DNA of 64,000 bases from JAKAVK01 sp964419095 (GTDB lineage Archaea > Micrarchaeota > Micrarchaeia > Micrarchaeales > CABMGC01). The notes under the pieces are model-generated. The model made no database searches and was not told the DNA's origin. It was given only the letters and a program-made list of their open reading frames with translations. Where the stretch lies: contig CAYQOG010000002.1 of assembly GCA_964419095.1 (NCBI GenBank), positions 1 to 64,000 on the forward strand, written 5' to 3'. Positions 23,587-32,424 of this stretch are shown here, one piece after another (position 1 is the stretch's first letter; each line of letters opens with the position of its first letter). Made by a program: the position numbers and the translations under genes.

Positions 23587-23815
23587 CCCTGTTGAATTTC
23601 CAGTGTTTCTTGAACTTAAAGCCTTTGCGCAGTCGCGCTATGGCCTCCTTCCGTATGCGCTCCTGCTCCTCGTCGTGAGACATAACTGCTATCATGTCCT
23701 TGTATGCCTTGCTCAGGGCACCCTTCCTCTTACCGTACTTGGACTCGGCATACTTCCTGAAGAGCCTTTCGCTCTCCTCGTCCACGCTTATAGTTATGGT
23801 CTTTGACATGTTCAT
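23567..23815 (-). CDS. vapB: VapB-type antitoxin
   Basis: An 82-residue protein starting MNMSKTITISVDEESERLFRK, a ribbon-helix-helix or AbrB-like strand-helix N-terminus as in archaeal VapB antitoxins, with a basic C-terminal half (RKGFKFKKHWKFNRDE) likely to contact the toxin. It precedes vapC with a 20-base overlap, so translation is coupled. A minus-strand TATA (ATATATTTAAATG region, about 23826-23840) lies upstream, suggesting the pair has its own, probably autoregulated, promoter. Confidence 0.78.
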   Translation of the reverse strand: MNMSKTITISVDEESERLFRKYAESKYGKRKGALSKAYKDMIAVMSHDEEQERIRKEAIARLRKGFKFKKHWKFNRDEAHER

Positions 23816-23844
23816 GTATTTACACCTCCATATATTTAAATGTT

Positions 23845-26058
23845 TTATTTTGTAAGTATATCCAACGACAGGGTGCGCTCTCTTCCTCCTGCAATCTTGA
23901 ATACCTTAGTTTCGCGCTTCTTCTCTCCTATGACTAGCATTCTGTATTCCCTATCCTGCATCAAGCCTTCCACAATCACCACTCCGTCCTTATCCGTCCT
24001 GCCCTTGAAGACTCTCTCACCAACATAGAGTAGTTCAATTGCAGCATCAGTTTTTGGCTTTTCCTCCTGATCGAGGATCTTTATTCTAGTGGTTGGCTGC
24101 TTTATAGGAGAAGGTTGCTCATCGTTCTTCGGTTCATCAGCTGCCTCTAATTCATAATGGAGTGCGCTCACGAAGACAGAGCTATTTGGTATTCTCACCC
24201 TTCCCTCTATCGTTACGTAGCTGACCGCACAGACTCCCTGGCGCATGCTCTTGAGCCTCTCCACTGCCAATTTACCTTCCTCTTCCCTGAATATCAGGTC
24301 TGCGCATGCGCACTTTGCCGAATCGGCGCTCTGCCTGAAATAGAACTTGTTCTGGCAGAGCCTCCTTATCCCAAGGCTGATATCCGTTGCGCTGTGCGCT
24401 ATCAGCATAAGGCCAACTCCCTTCTTCCTGAAGTCCTGTATCCTTTGCCCCAGGTCAAGCGTTGCCGCAGATTCCTCATCGCTGTCGAGCATCAGTTGCG
24501 CTTCCTCCGCACAGATAAGCATCCTCAACTCATCGTTTCCCTTCTCGTCAAGCATCTCCGCGAAGCTGTATATCTGGTTGAGTATCAGTGCATAGAAAAA
24601 GGGCTTCATGCTGTTGCTTACTCTTGAGAGGTCGAAGATGACTCCCTGCTCAATGAGCTCTGAGAAATCAATTCCGTCAGGATAAGCGAACTGCGGTTTC
24701 ATGAGCATAAGCCGCAGGTTCTGCAATGCAGCCATGGTGTTCTCACCGTGTTTCGTGAACTTCACGCCCGCATTGCTTCTCTTTCCATGCTGTTCTATTA
24801 CCGCGTTCTCAATCTCATCATAGACATATGCGGGATCCGGAGCAGCCGTGGAGCTGTAGACTCTGCCAAATGCAGACAGGAGGCACTTCTCCATAGTCTT
24901 CGTGTAGGGCCCTGCGCCTGATGCATACGACACAAGCATCGCAAGATTCTCGTAGAACCTCTCTATCTTTGTGCCGGAGTCGCACTTGAAGAAGTTTATG
25001 CGTACATGGTTCTCGTAGACGCGCACTACCTTCAGCCCCATCGAATTTCCGATGGCATTCCATTCCCCCGTAGGAGAGATCACTACTATTCCACTCTTCT
25101 GCTTTGCGGCAAGCTGCTTCACTATCCTCATTGCCGTCATGGTCTTTCCTGTTCCCGGCAGTCCCGATATTATCGTGCCAAGGTTGAGCACAGCCCTATC
25201 AAGGCAGAGGCTCTCACCGGTTCCTGTCAATGAGCCGTGGAGATACTCGCCTATGTGTATATCACCGTCGGTTCCGTGATATTGGGTCATTATCGCCTGC
25301 CTCCTCTCTATCCTGCCGGAGAAAACAAGAAAACCTGCAGCATTCGCGTGTGAAAAAGGAAGTGAATAATGACCCATTGCAAAGGCATATGCCTGCTCCG
25401 AGTCTTTCAGTGATATCTTTCTCTCTTCAAGCGTGAAGAGTCTCGACTTTATGTAATCGTGCAGCCTGGCATCCCCGTCAATAACCAGGCTCACGTTGTA
25501 CGCTGCCCCGTTCTTCATAGATGCGTCGTTGAGAGTCTCAAGAAGCGAGAGTAGCATTCTCCTTTCATCCGATTCATAGAATAGTTCCATTTGCATAGAA
25601 TCGGATGTGCCGATGCTGCTCCTGCTCGAAGCGCTCTTCGTGAGTCTTATCCCCTTGCTGCTCGCCATTCCCTCTATCCTGCTCCTTACGCTCTCCACAT
25701 GCTCCCTGCCTGCCGGGGTGAAAAAGACAATGAGCCTTGAATCTGTTCCTCTCAGTATCATGTAAAGGTCGCTGAGCGCCCCCTGTATCTTTTTCTCTTT
25801 GTCTAACTGCGGCTCCGCATATCCTACGAAATAGGAACTAAATCGCATCGCTATTGCCTGCTCCGTTTCCTTAAAATCTATCCCTGCAAGCCTCGCCTTG
25901 AGCCTCGCTATCGCATCAGAATCCTCCGTCACGAGCAATGTCCTCATTTCCTTGAGGTCATGGCAGATCATGAAAGGAGAGCCAAGCATAGCGTCTACAA
26001 AGCCCTTGAGGTCAAGTTCCTCGGGAAGGGAAACTATCTCAAAAGAATGCAGCATCAT
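23845..26058 (-). CDS. HerA/VirB4-like ATPase with a C-terminal beta domain
   Basis: A 737-residue ATPase of the HerA/FtsK/VirB4 group. An N-terminal domain of about 285 residues is followed by Walker A GLPGTGKT at about 299-306, a Walker B-like LRMLICAEEAQLML at about 528-541 (with Glu), and the HerA/VirB4-type sensor LMLIAHSATDISLGIRRLCQNKFYF at about 574-598. Residues about 665-737 form an extra carboxypeptidase-regulatory-like beta sandwich (AIELLYVGERVFKGRTDKDG). It is the last gene of an operon behind two very small membrane proteins, a VirB2-VirB3-VirB4-like order. Its role could be DNA or protein transfer, or pilus-related; this is inference. Confidence 0.83.
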   Translation of the reverse strand: MMLHSFEIVSLPEELDLKGFVDAMLGSPFMICHDLKEMRTLLVTEDSDAIARLKARLAGIDFKETEQAIAMRFSSYFVGYAEPQLDKEKKIQGALSDLYMILRGTDSRLIVFFTPAGREHVESVRSRIEGMASSKGIRLTKSASSRSSIGTSDSMQMELFYESDERRMLLSLLETLNDASMKNGAAYNVSLVIDGDARLHDYIKSRLFTLEERKISLKDSEQAYAFAMGHYSLPFSHANAAGFLVFSGRIERRQAIMTQYHGTDGDIHIGEYLHGSLTGTGESLCLDRAVLNLGTIISGLPGTGKTMTAMRIVKQLAAKQKSGIVVISPTGEWNAIGNSMGLKVVRVYENHVRINFFKCDSGTKIERFYENLAMLVSYASGAGPYTKTMEKCLLSAFGRVYSSTAAPDPAYVYDEIENAVIEQHGKRSNAGVKFTKHGENTMAALQNLRLMLMKPQFAYPDGIDFSELIEQGVIFDLSRVSNSMKPFFYALILNQIYSFAEMLDEKGNDELRMLICAEEAQLMLDSDEESAATLDLGQRIQDFRKKGVGLMLIAHSATDISLGIRRLCQNKFYFRQSADSAKCACADLIFREEEGKLAVERLKSMRQGVCAVSYVTIEGRVRIPNSSVFVSALHYELEAADEPKNDEQPSPIKQPTTRIKILDQEEKPKTDAAIELLYVGERVFKGRTDKDGVVIVEGLMQDREYRMLVIGEKKRETKVFKIAGGRERTLSLDILTK

Positions 26059-26062
26059 CCAA

Positions 26063-26341
26063 TCACCTCAACGCTAAAATAACAAGCAGAAACACGACCA
26101 GATTCGCCATGGCGAGAACGTAGACCTGCCTTATGTCGGCTTTGGGCATACTACTGCTGTATCTTGAGCCTATGTACATTACGATCGCAGAAAAGAGCAT
26201 CGCCGGAATCGCCAAAGCGACAATTCCAAGAACAAAAGAGACAACTGCAATCGAAGAGAATACCCCAAGTGTTGCAAATAAAATCAAAAGGTACCTTCCG
26301 CTTCTTCCGTGTCCCTCGTATATGCTCCTTCCTACATTCAT
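26063..26341 (-). CDS. Small membrane protein (92 aa) upstream of the HerA/VirB4-like ATPase
   Basis: A 92-residue protein with a short Arg/Gly-rich cytosolic N-terminus, a long hydrophobic hairpin (about residues 18-60) and a second hydrophobic segment at the C-terminus (about 72-92), so three to four membrane passes. Start ATG 26341 (MNVGRSIYEGHG) overlaps the stop of the upstream 63-aa gene by four bases, and the ATPase starts four bases after its stop. Size and position resemble VirB3/PrgI-type partners of VirB4, but no sequence signature confirms that. Confidence 0.68.
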   Translation of the reverse strand: MNVGRSIYEGHGRSGRYLLILFATLGVFSSIAVVSFVLGIVALAIPAMLFSAIVMYIGSRYSSSMPKADIRQVYVLAMANLVVFLLVILALR

Positions 26342-26529
26342 CCTATCACCACCTTCACTGAAAAAGCTATGAGCAAGAGGAGGAGCAGGGCTGCGCATCG
26401 CACAACTATCGCGTCTACGGGCCTGCCAGGCCTGAAGACCCTTAGCAATATTACCGCGTCGATGAGTATGACCGCCGCCATTGCGCTTGCCTCTATAACT
26501 GCTATTGCCAAGCTGGATACAAAGTCCAT
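26338..26529 (-). CDS. Small two-helix membrane protein (63 aa), VirB2-like position
   Basis: A 63-residue protein consisting almost entirely of two hydrophobic helices (about 3-29 and 38-63) joined by a short basic loop, LRVFRPGRP. This two-helix hairpin with a basic cytosolic loop is the shape of VirB2/TrbC pilins, though sequence alone is too short to assign. It is first in the operon with the 92-aa membrane protein (four-base overlap) and the HerA/VirB4-like ATPase. Divergent from the DUF2079 gene across a 98-base gap. Confidence 0.62.
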   Translation of the reverse strand: MDFVSSLAIAVIEASAMAAVILIDAVILLRVFRPGRPVDAIVVRCAALLLLLLIAFSVKVVIG

Positions 26530-26627
26530 TCCGACTCCTTCCCCGGCTGTGCTGGCTGCACCAAGAATGAGAACAATTAATATGCGTTGGAAGAATATAT
26601 AGCCTTTTCGTTTTATTATTATTCAAG

Positions 26628-28304
26628 TTGATCAACATTCCAGCCAAAACGAATCTCTGTCCTGGCTGCGGCCATCCATACTCGGCGCACAAAGATGGAA
26701 AATGCGGCGTAGTCTTTCCAAACGGACAGCGATGCGCGTGCCAGAGCTCCAAGCCCGAGAAAGGGATGGCTAAAAAACCGATGGACGCCTTCCTTGCCGC
26801 AGCGCTCATAGTGACGGTGATATTCGCAATCTACTGGATGGCGTTTGCTGCTAATGCATACAACACATTCCACGAGTACGACGACCTTGGCATATTTGCG
26901 CACAACATGTACTTGGATATCAACTATCCGGGCATAATGGGAGGTGCGCTCCAATTCCTCATATTTGGCAACCACATAGCGCCTGATCAGTTGCTTGTGC
27001 TCCCATTTTTCTACTTGGACCAGTCCGCGCTCACGCTCCTTGCGGTGCAGGTGGCAGTTCTCTCGGCAGCAGGCCTTGCGGTCTTCATAACTGCAAGGAG
27101 ACTGTTGGGAAACCAGAAAGTCGCGTTTATGCTCTTCCTCGCGTTCATACTGAATCCCGGCGTTTGGGGCATGCTTGTCTACGATTACCACACCGAGGCT
27201 TTCATAATACTGTTCTATGTCATGGCGTTCTACTTCTTCATGACGCTCAACAAGAAGCTCTTCATAGTCTCGCTCCTGCTCCTTCTGGGAACCATAGAAC
27301 AGGGACCGTTCCTCGGCGCCACGCTCGGGATGGGGATGCTTTTCTATTCACTCCTCTACGCGGAAAAGGACGCGAACAGGAAGCCGAGGATAATGCTTGC
27401 AGCCTCTGGAATAGGCATCTCGCTGCTTGTCTTCGTGATCTATAATATCATATCTATTACGCTCCTTGGAGCATATCCGACTCCTGCCTTTGCGCAGCTG
27501 CCGCCATACCTGCGCGTTGACGCGCCGATAGGCAGCGCAGTTTCGCAACTTGCGTCGGGCGGGCATGCGCTCGCTGCAATACCATACCTGCTTGTGAACC
27601 CTTACTCCCTCTACGGGATCACAGTTGCCCTGCTGCTCTTCGGCATAGCAGTATTCTTTGATCCTCTCCTTACGCTGATAATGGCCGCTCCCTATCTCTA
27701 CGAGGCGTATGTTGTGCAGAACCACTACTTCCTCGTGGTCTTCAACCAGTACTACGGATTTGTGATAGGCTGCGTATTCGCAGGCGCGGTCATCGGCCTG
27801 ATGAGGGCGCAGAAGAAGCAGGGCATCCTCGGAAGGCTCATCAGCAGGCGCGATAATGGCGGCCGAACGCTCACATACCTTGTCATGGGCTCGATAGGGA
27901 TAGTGACCGTCATACTGCTGGTCCTGTATCCGACGTTCGTGGTCTCGAAGAACACGAACAACCTGACGCAGGACTTCCTCTTCCAGAAAGGCACGGTGAC
28001 GCAGGCTGACTCTGCCCAGATAGACTCAATGCTCGCGCTGATTCCAAAGAACGCCAGCCTTATAGCGCCCTTTTTCGTTTCTTCGCACGTCGCTGACAGG
28101 GAATACTTCGAGGACACTGGATACACTATGGTGCAGTGGTACTTCACTCCACAGTACCTTCTCGTGGACACCAATCTCAATGTGAGCCTTAACGCCTATG
28201 TTGGAGTGGCACAGCTAGTGAACTTCAGCAAGAATAATACGTATGCTTACTATGGCCGCAACGGCAGCGCCATACTCTTCAAGTACGTACCCCAGGGCAG
28301 CTAA
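26628..28304 (+). CDS. DUF2079 membrane protein with N-terminal zinc ribbon
   Basis: A 558-residue polytopic membrane protein. The first 45 residues form a Cys-rich zinc-ribbon-like module (CPGCGHPYSAHKDGKCGV, then GQRCACQS). After one entry helix (about 53-75), an EYDDLGIFAHNMY motif matches DUF2079, a family with glycosyltransferase-C-like topology and uncertain function. About ten further helices follow, then a C-terminal exoplasmic region with several N-x-S/T sites. The start is TTG 26628; the ribbon upstream of ATG 26766 looks truly coded, so the longer form is preferred. A TATA-like AATATATAG lies about 30 bases upstream. Confidence 0.75.
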   Translation: MINIPAKTNLCPGCGHPYSAHKDGKCGVVFPNGQRCACQSSKPEKGMAKKPMDAFLAAALIVTVIFAIYWMAFAANAYNTFHEYDDLGIFAHNMYLDINYPGIMGGALQFLIFGNHIAPDQLLVLPFFYLDQSALTLLAVQVAVLSAAGLAVFITARRLLGNQKVAFMLFLAFILNPGVWGMLVYDYHTEAFIILFYVMAFYFFMTLNKKLFIVSLLLLLGTIEQGPFLGATLGMGMLFYSLLYAEKDANRKPRIMLAASGIGISLLVFVIYNIISITLLGAYPTPAFAQLPPYLRVDAPIGSAVSQLASGGHALAAIPYLLVNPYSLYGITVALLLFGIAVFFDPLLTLIMAAPYLYEAYVVQNHYFLVVFNQYYGFVIGCVFAGAVIGLMRAQKKQGILGRLISRRDNGGRTLTYLVMGSIGIVTVILLVLYPTFVVSKNTNNLTQDFLFQKGTVTQADSAQIDSMLALIPKNASLIAPFFVSSHVADREYFEDTGYTMVQWYFTPQYLLVDTNLNVSLNAYVGVAQLVNFSKNNTYAYYGRNGSAILFKYVPQGS

Positions 28305-28311
28305 CTGGGAA

Positions 28312-29010
28312 TCACTTCTTCTCCTTCCTTGCGTATTCCTCCTTTACCGCGACCTTGCTTACCTTGGGCAGGTATTCTAGGATAGCGTTAACGGCAGCAG
28401 TCTTGTTCATGAAGTAATTAGCGTCCTTATCGACTTTGTCGCCGAATGAGATCTCCGCAATACTCCCATTCACTGCAATGCTGTCCGCCTTCGCACCTGC
28501 CATCTCCACGATCGCAGCTATCCTCTCCTTCTCATCGTCAACCTTTGCAACGATCTTGAGCTCGTAGGTTATCTTCTCGCCGGCAAGCGGATGGTTCGCG
28601 TCCACTGTTACGCGACCTGAATTCACCGCAGTTATAACGGCTGCCGTGCCATCAAGGTCGATCTGCAGGCCAGGTACTGGATCGATGTCCCTCTTCCTGA
28701 AATCAGATGCGTGCATGACTCTTACAAGCTCTGGGTTCCTTTCCCCGAAGGCTTCAGCAGGTTCTACGTCAACTTTCTTGGTTTCGTTGACATTCATCCC
28801 CCTGATGGCCTTCTCAAGGCCCTTGATTACTGTGTTCTTGCCTATTATCACAAGGCTCGGGCCGTATGCCCTTTCCTTGTTGTAAATGTCGTTCTCCTCC
28901 GCCTTGTTCTTCTGGGTAGTGTAGACCATGGTGCCATCAGAGGCTCGCCACGCGCTATACTCGACCTTTATGAAATCTCCATCATTGAAGCTCACAGCAT
29001 CACCATTCAT
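28312..29010 (-). CDS. FKBP-type peptidyl-prolyl isomerase, SlyD-like
   Basis: A 232-residue archaeal FKBP of the long SlyD type. Starting at ATG 29010 (MNGDAVSFNDGDFIKVEYSA) gives the standard first strand; the open frame continues upstream but that part lacks coding character. IIGKNTVIKGLEKAIRGMNVNETKKV forms the FK-binding core, AEAFGERNPELVRVM leads into the inserted IF chaperone domain, and NHPLAGEKITYELKIV returns to the barrel. A C-terminal extension of about 75 residues follows, as in other archaeal FKBPs. It catalyses proline isomerisation and assists folding in the cytosol. Divergent from the secreted protein at 29150. Confidence 0.9.
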   Translation of the reverse strand: MNGDAVSFNDGDFIKVEYSAWRASDGTMVYTTQKNKAEENDIYNKERAYGPSLVIIGKNTVIKGLEKAIRGMNVNETKKVDVEPAEAFGERNPELVRVMHASDFRKRDIDPVPGLQIDLDGTAAVITAVNSGRVTVDANHPLAGEKITYELKIVAKVDDEKERIAAIVEMAGAKADSIAVNGSIAEISFGDKVDKDANYFMNKTAAVNAILEYLPKVSKVAVKEEYARKEKK

Positions 29011-29149
29011 TGCCTTCGAGGTTACAAAGCTAGATTCAGATAAATGCCCAAACCGAAAGCATATTAATTCTGTAACATAAGGTATAAAAATGATGTTGCA
29101 GCAAGCGAGCTCGAGCCCTCTCCGCAATCGCACCAATCAGTGATTAAAA

Positions 29150-29770
29150 ATGGAAAAGAACAAGATTGTCAAATTCCTCTTTGCCCTGTTCATAGCCGTG
29201 ATATTCATAGTATCCTATTCAACTGTATTCTCAAGTACCGCGGTCTCAACTTCAACCACCACTGCAAAGCAGAGCGGCCCGACAACCTTCGCGAGCGGCA
29301 CCTCAAATGCCACTGTGACTGGATATGCGCCGCAGATGAATATATCCGTGAAATGCTCCAATTCACTGGAAACCGCGGCTGTATTCTTGCAAGTCTCGAA
29401 CAGCATAACGGATCTTGAGGCGAACAACTCCGTCTCCATATTCTACCCCCTCCATTACAACATCACTGTGCAGGCCGGCAACAGCAACACGCTGCAGATA
29501 TACTCATATGAATACTCCAGGATGAACGCGAGCGCAGTCCAGTGCACTGCCTTCGCCACGGGGCAGGTGGTCGAACTGCCGCAGAAAATAACCCTCGTTG
29601 TTCAGAACCAGAAGCTCCCGATAACCCTCCAGAACGACAGCAGAAGCTACATCCTGCCGACGACGCTCACGCAGAACATGAGCAGCCTTGTCCATGTGAA
29701 GATAGCCGCATTGGTGACGCAGACCGGAGCCCTTTACGGCAACCTGAGCGTTACGCGAGCGCAGGTGTGA
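29150..29770 (+). CDS. Membrane-anchored exoprotein of unknown function
   Basis: A 206-residue protein with one N-terminal hydrophobic helix (about 7-29, KIVKFLFALFIAVIFIVSYS) serving as signal or anchor, then a Ser/Thr-rich linker and a domain rich in beta-type residues with many N-x-S/T sequons (for example in NISV, NNSV, NASA, NMSS, NLSV). Probably an extracytoplasmic glycoprotein with no recognised family. The gene ends three bases before the GTG of gltX, so the two may share a transcript although they look functionally unrelated. Confidence 0.68.
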   Translation: MEKNKIVKFLFALFIAVIFIVSYSTVFSSTAVSTSTTTAKQSGPTTFASGTSNATVTGYAPQMNISVKCSNSLETAAVFLQVSNSITDLEANNSVSIFYPLHYNITVQAGNSNTLQIYSYEYSRMNASAVQCTAFATGQVVELPQKITLVVQNQKLPITLQNDSRSYILPTTLTQNMSSLVHVKIAALVTQTGALYGNLSVTRAQV

Positions 29771-29772
29771 TC

Positions 29773-31449
29773 GTGTCAATAAACAATGCTGCAAAGGAGC
29801 TGATAAGGAAGCTGGCGATAAAGAACGCGATAGACTACGGAAGCGCAAGGGAAGGCCCGATAACAGCAAAGGTCCTTTCAAAATATCCTGAACTGAAATC
29901 AAATATGAAGGAGCTGGCGCAAGCGGTAGCGGAGATAAACGCCGAGGTAAATTCGCTACCAAAGAGCGAACTCCAAAAAGCCTACGAAAAGCATGCCGAA
30001 GAATTCAAGCAGGCAGCCGCGGAGAAGGCAGAGAGATCCGCAAAGCACAATTTCAGCATAGAAGGCGCTGAGAAAGCAGATTTCGTCACAAGGTTTCCTC
30101 CCGAGCCGGGTGGCTACATGCACATAGGCCATACGAAGGCGCTCTTCATAGAGGATGAACTGAGAAGGGTATACAAAGGAAAACTGATGCTCTACTTCGA
30201 CGACACGAACCCGGACAACGAGAAGCAGGAATTCGTAGATGCGTTCAAGGAGGACTTCAAATGGCTGGGAGTCAGTTTTGACGGCGAATATTACGCTAGC
30301 GACCAGATACCTCTCCTCTACAAGTACGCCGCCGAAGCGATAAAGAAGGGCGGAGCGTACGTCTGCACATGCTCTGCAGAGGAGATAAAGGAAAAGAGGC
30401 TCGGCGGGGAGGCATGCAAGCATAAGAAAGGGAGCACTGCCGAGAATGAAAAACAATGGAACCGCATGATAGAGGATGATTTCGGGGACGGAGAGGCAAT
30501 AGTAAGGCTAAATGGAGACATGAAGGCTGTCAATACTACGATGCGCGACCCTACTCTCTTCCGCATAAAGCACGCGCAGCATTACAGGCAGGGCAACAAG
30601 TACTTCGTCTGGCCTACATACGATTTCTGCACGCCCATTACCGATTCGATAAAAGGAATAAGCGACGTACTTAGGAGCAAGGAGTACGAGATGCGCGACG
30701 AACTTTACTTCGCTGTTCTAGATCTGCTTGCATTGAGGAAGCCGAGGATAACAAGCTTCTCAAGGCTTGAGATAGCAAATAACGTGACTTCGAAGAGGTT
30801 GGTCAGGGAGCTGATCCATCAGAAACTTATAAGCGGATGGGACGACCCGCGTCTGGTAACTATAAGCGCGCTCAGGAGGAGGGGAATAGGGGCGGAAGCG
30901 GTAAGGGAGTTTGCCCTCAGTTTCGGAATGGGCAAATCGGAGAGCGTGGTTGGAATAACAGCGCTCCTCAACATAAACAGGAAGCTTGTAGAGGCAAACG
31001 CGAAGCGCCTTTCCATAATAGTCGACCCAGTGAAGCTTGATGTAGACAATGTACCTGAGGATTCGAGTTACAAGGCAAATGGAGAACTCTTTATAAATGC
31101 TCCAGATTCAAAGCTACTTCGGACAGGCGACACAGTCCGGCTCAAAGACGCTTTCAATGTGACAGTCAAGAGCGTCGGCAAAGCCATAAATGCAGAATAC
31201 GACTCCGGCGAACCAGGAAACATTCCACGGATCCCGTGGATAACGAGGAAAGATGCTGTGAAATGCGAGCTGTTGCATATAGGCGATCTTCTCAAGGGCG
31301 AGGAGTTCAACAATGAGAGCATAACCAGCATAGAAGGCTTCGCCGAGCCGCATGCAACGACACTGAAAAACGGTGATCTTGTCCAATTCGACAAGCAGGG
31401 GTTGTTCAGGCTTGACAACAAGGAGAGGATGTCGTTCCTCTCGTTATAA
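29773..31449 (+). CDS. gltX: Glutamyl-tRNA synthetase, archaeal type
   Basis: A 558-residue class I synthetase of the archaeal non-discriminating GluRS type, which charges tRNA-Glu and usually tRNA-Gln. The HIGH motif is RFPPEPGGYMHIGHTKAL at about 99-116; YFDDTNPDNEKQEF follows, and the KMSKS-equivalent is the archaeal variant NVTSKRLVREL at about 336-346. The helical N-terminal extension (about 1-90) and the C-terminal beta-barrel anticodon domain (KLDVDNVPED onward) fit the archaeal/eukaryotic form. Start GTG 29773, three bases after the upstream stop, is preferred: the open frame extends to 29542 but that part is another gene's shadow. Confidence 0.95.
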   Translation: MSINNAAKELIRKLAIKNAIDYGSAREGPITAKVLSKYPELKSNMKELAQAVAEINAEVNSLPKSELQKAYEKHAEEFKQAAAEKAERSAKHNFSIEGAEKADFVTRFPPEPGGYMHIGHTKALFIEDELRRVYKGKLMLYFDDTNPDNEKQEFVDAFKEDFKWLGVSFDGEYYASDQIPLLYKYAAEAIKKGGAYVCTCSAEEIKEKRLGGEACKHKKGSTAENEKQWNRMIEDDFGDGEAIVRLNGDMKAVNTTMRDPTLFRIKHAQHYRQGNKYFVWPTYDFCTPITDSIKGISDVLRSKEYEMRDELYFAVLDLLALRKPRITSFSRLEIANNVTSKRLVRELIHQKLISGWDDPRLVTISALRRRGIGAEAVREFALSFGMGKSESVVGITALLNINRKLVEANAKRLSIIVDPVKLDVDNVPEDSSYKANGELFINAPDSKLLRTGDTVRLKDAFNVTVKSVGKAINAEYDSGEPGNIPRIPWITRKDAVKCELLHIGDLLKGEEFNNESITSIEGFAEPHATTLKNGDLVQFDKQGLFRLDNKERMSFLSL

Positions 31450-31458
31450 GGGGATGCT

Positions 31459-32121
31459 TTGGTAAATGCTGTTTTGGATAGAGAGAAGGCTCCTGTGAAG
31501 GAGGCGGACGAGCATCACGGCACCGTCGACGGAATACTCAAGGACATAATAAGGCAGACCTGGAAGGAAGGCGTTGGAGTCAGGAAGGACAGCAAGGAGG
31601 CAGTGACTGATCTGGATGAGCACGTATTGAACATGCGAAAGCTCCTCAATGGTTATAATTACGAGGCCAGGGGAATGCCCCTGGTAGCCGCAAACTCCTC
31701 TCGGATGAGCAAGGAGGATAGGAGGCAATACCTGGCTAACATAGAAGCGATAGCGATAGGCTACGGGAACCTCCTGGGATCGGACCTGACCACTCTTATT
31801 CTACTGGGCTTGCCGCAGGTCGCGAAGGACCACGGCTCAGCCTCACGTTATACCTCGATACTCATGAATGACCTGGAGAACAGGCAGCACGCGTACAGGA
31901 GGCGCGTCATAAGGGAGGGAGTAGAAGTGGAAAAGGCGGCAACGAAGATAGTCAGGCACAGCTCCGGGATACTGAGATTCTTCAGGCGAGGCAAGATTAC
32001 GGTTCTCAAGAAGGGGCTCGAGAGAAGGTCGTCAAGGATAAGAAAGCTCGAGGCGAAGGCCGACAGGTATTACTACCTCCTCCAGAAAGTCAAGGAAAGA
32101 TCGGGAAAGCCTGGCAAATAG
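31459..32121 (+). CDS. Uncharacterised helical protein
   Basis: A 220-residue soluble, mostly helical and basic protein. I do not recognise a family. The C-terminal 70 residues are Arg/Lys-rich (RRSSRIRKLEAKADRYYYLLQKVKERS), suggesting nucleic-acid or ribosome contact. The start is TTG 31459, nine bases after the gltX stop, preceded by a GGGGAT purine tract; an overlapping ATG is in a frame that stops at once. Co-transcription with gltX is likely. Confidence 0.6.
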   Translation: MVNAVLDREKAPVKEADEHHGTVDGILKDIIRQTWKEGVGVRKDSKEAVTDLDEHVLNMRKLLNGYNYEARGMPLVAANSSRMSKEDRRQYLANIEAIAIGYGNLLGSDLTTLILLGLPQVAKDHGSASRYTSILMNDLENRQHAYRRRVIREGVEVEKAATKIVRHSSGILRFFRRGKITVLKKGLERRSSRIRKLEAKADRYYYLLQKVKERSGKPGK

Positions 32122-32187
32122 CTAATTGATAACCAAAAGAGTACGCTAAAGCAAATCTTTATAAATTTATAGATTTATAAATGTAGT

Positions 32188-32424
32188 ATGAAAACCATCG
32201 CAGTATCCAAGACCACTTTCAAAAGATTAGCAAAACTAAAGGAGGAATTCGATACGCCTAATATGGACGAAGCACTTGAGAGACTGATAGAAAACTACGG
32301 CATGCTTCTAAAAAGGATTTCGCTCAAGAAGCTACTCGAACTTAACAAGACGGAGGCAAAGATAGAAATAAAGGAGTTGCTGGAAGACAGGAGGAGATAC
32401 GGATGGCCGAGAAATCTATCCTAG
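32188..32424 (+). CDS. vapB: VapB-type antitoxin (DUF217-like)
   Basis: A 78-residue protein starting MKTIAVSKTTFKRLAKLKEE, the pattern of archaeal DUF217/VapB antitoxins: a short DNA-binding strand followed by helices, then a basic C-terminal tail that would occupy the toxin site. It overlaps the following PIN-domain gene by 22 bases. A TATA element (TTTATAAATTTATAG, about 32158-32172) directly precedes it, so the pair has its own promoter. Together with the genes at 23149-23815 it makes two VapBC systems within 10 kb. Confidence 0.82.
   Translation: MKTIAVSKTTFKRLAKLKEEFDTPNMDEALERLIENYGMLLKRISLKKLLELNKTEAKIEIKELLEDRRRYGWPRNLS

Noticed and set aside
26063..26809. A 248-codon minus-strand frame
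   Set aside because: Only the last 92 codons are membrane-protein-like and operon-spaced; the rest overlaps the 63-aa gene and the start of the DUF2079 gene.
29542..29772. N-terminal extension of the GluRS frame
   Set aside because: It lies inside the preceding exoprotein gene in another frame and is of low-quality composition; the family starts at about GTG 29773.
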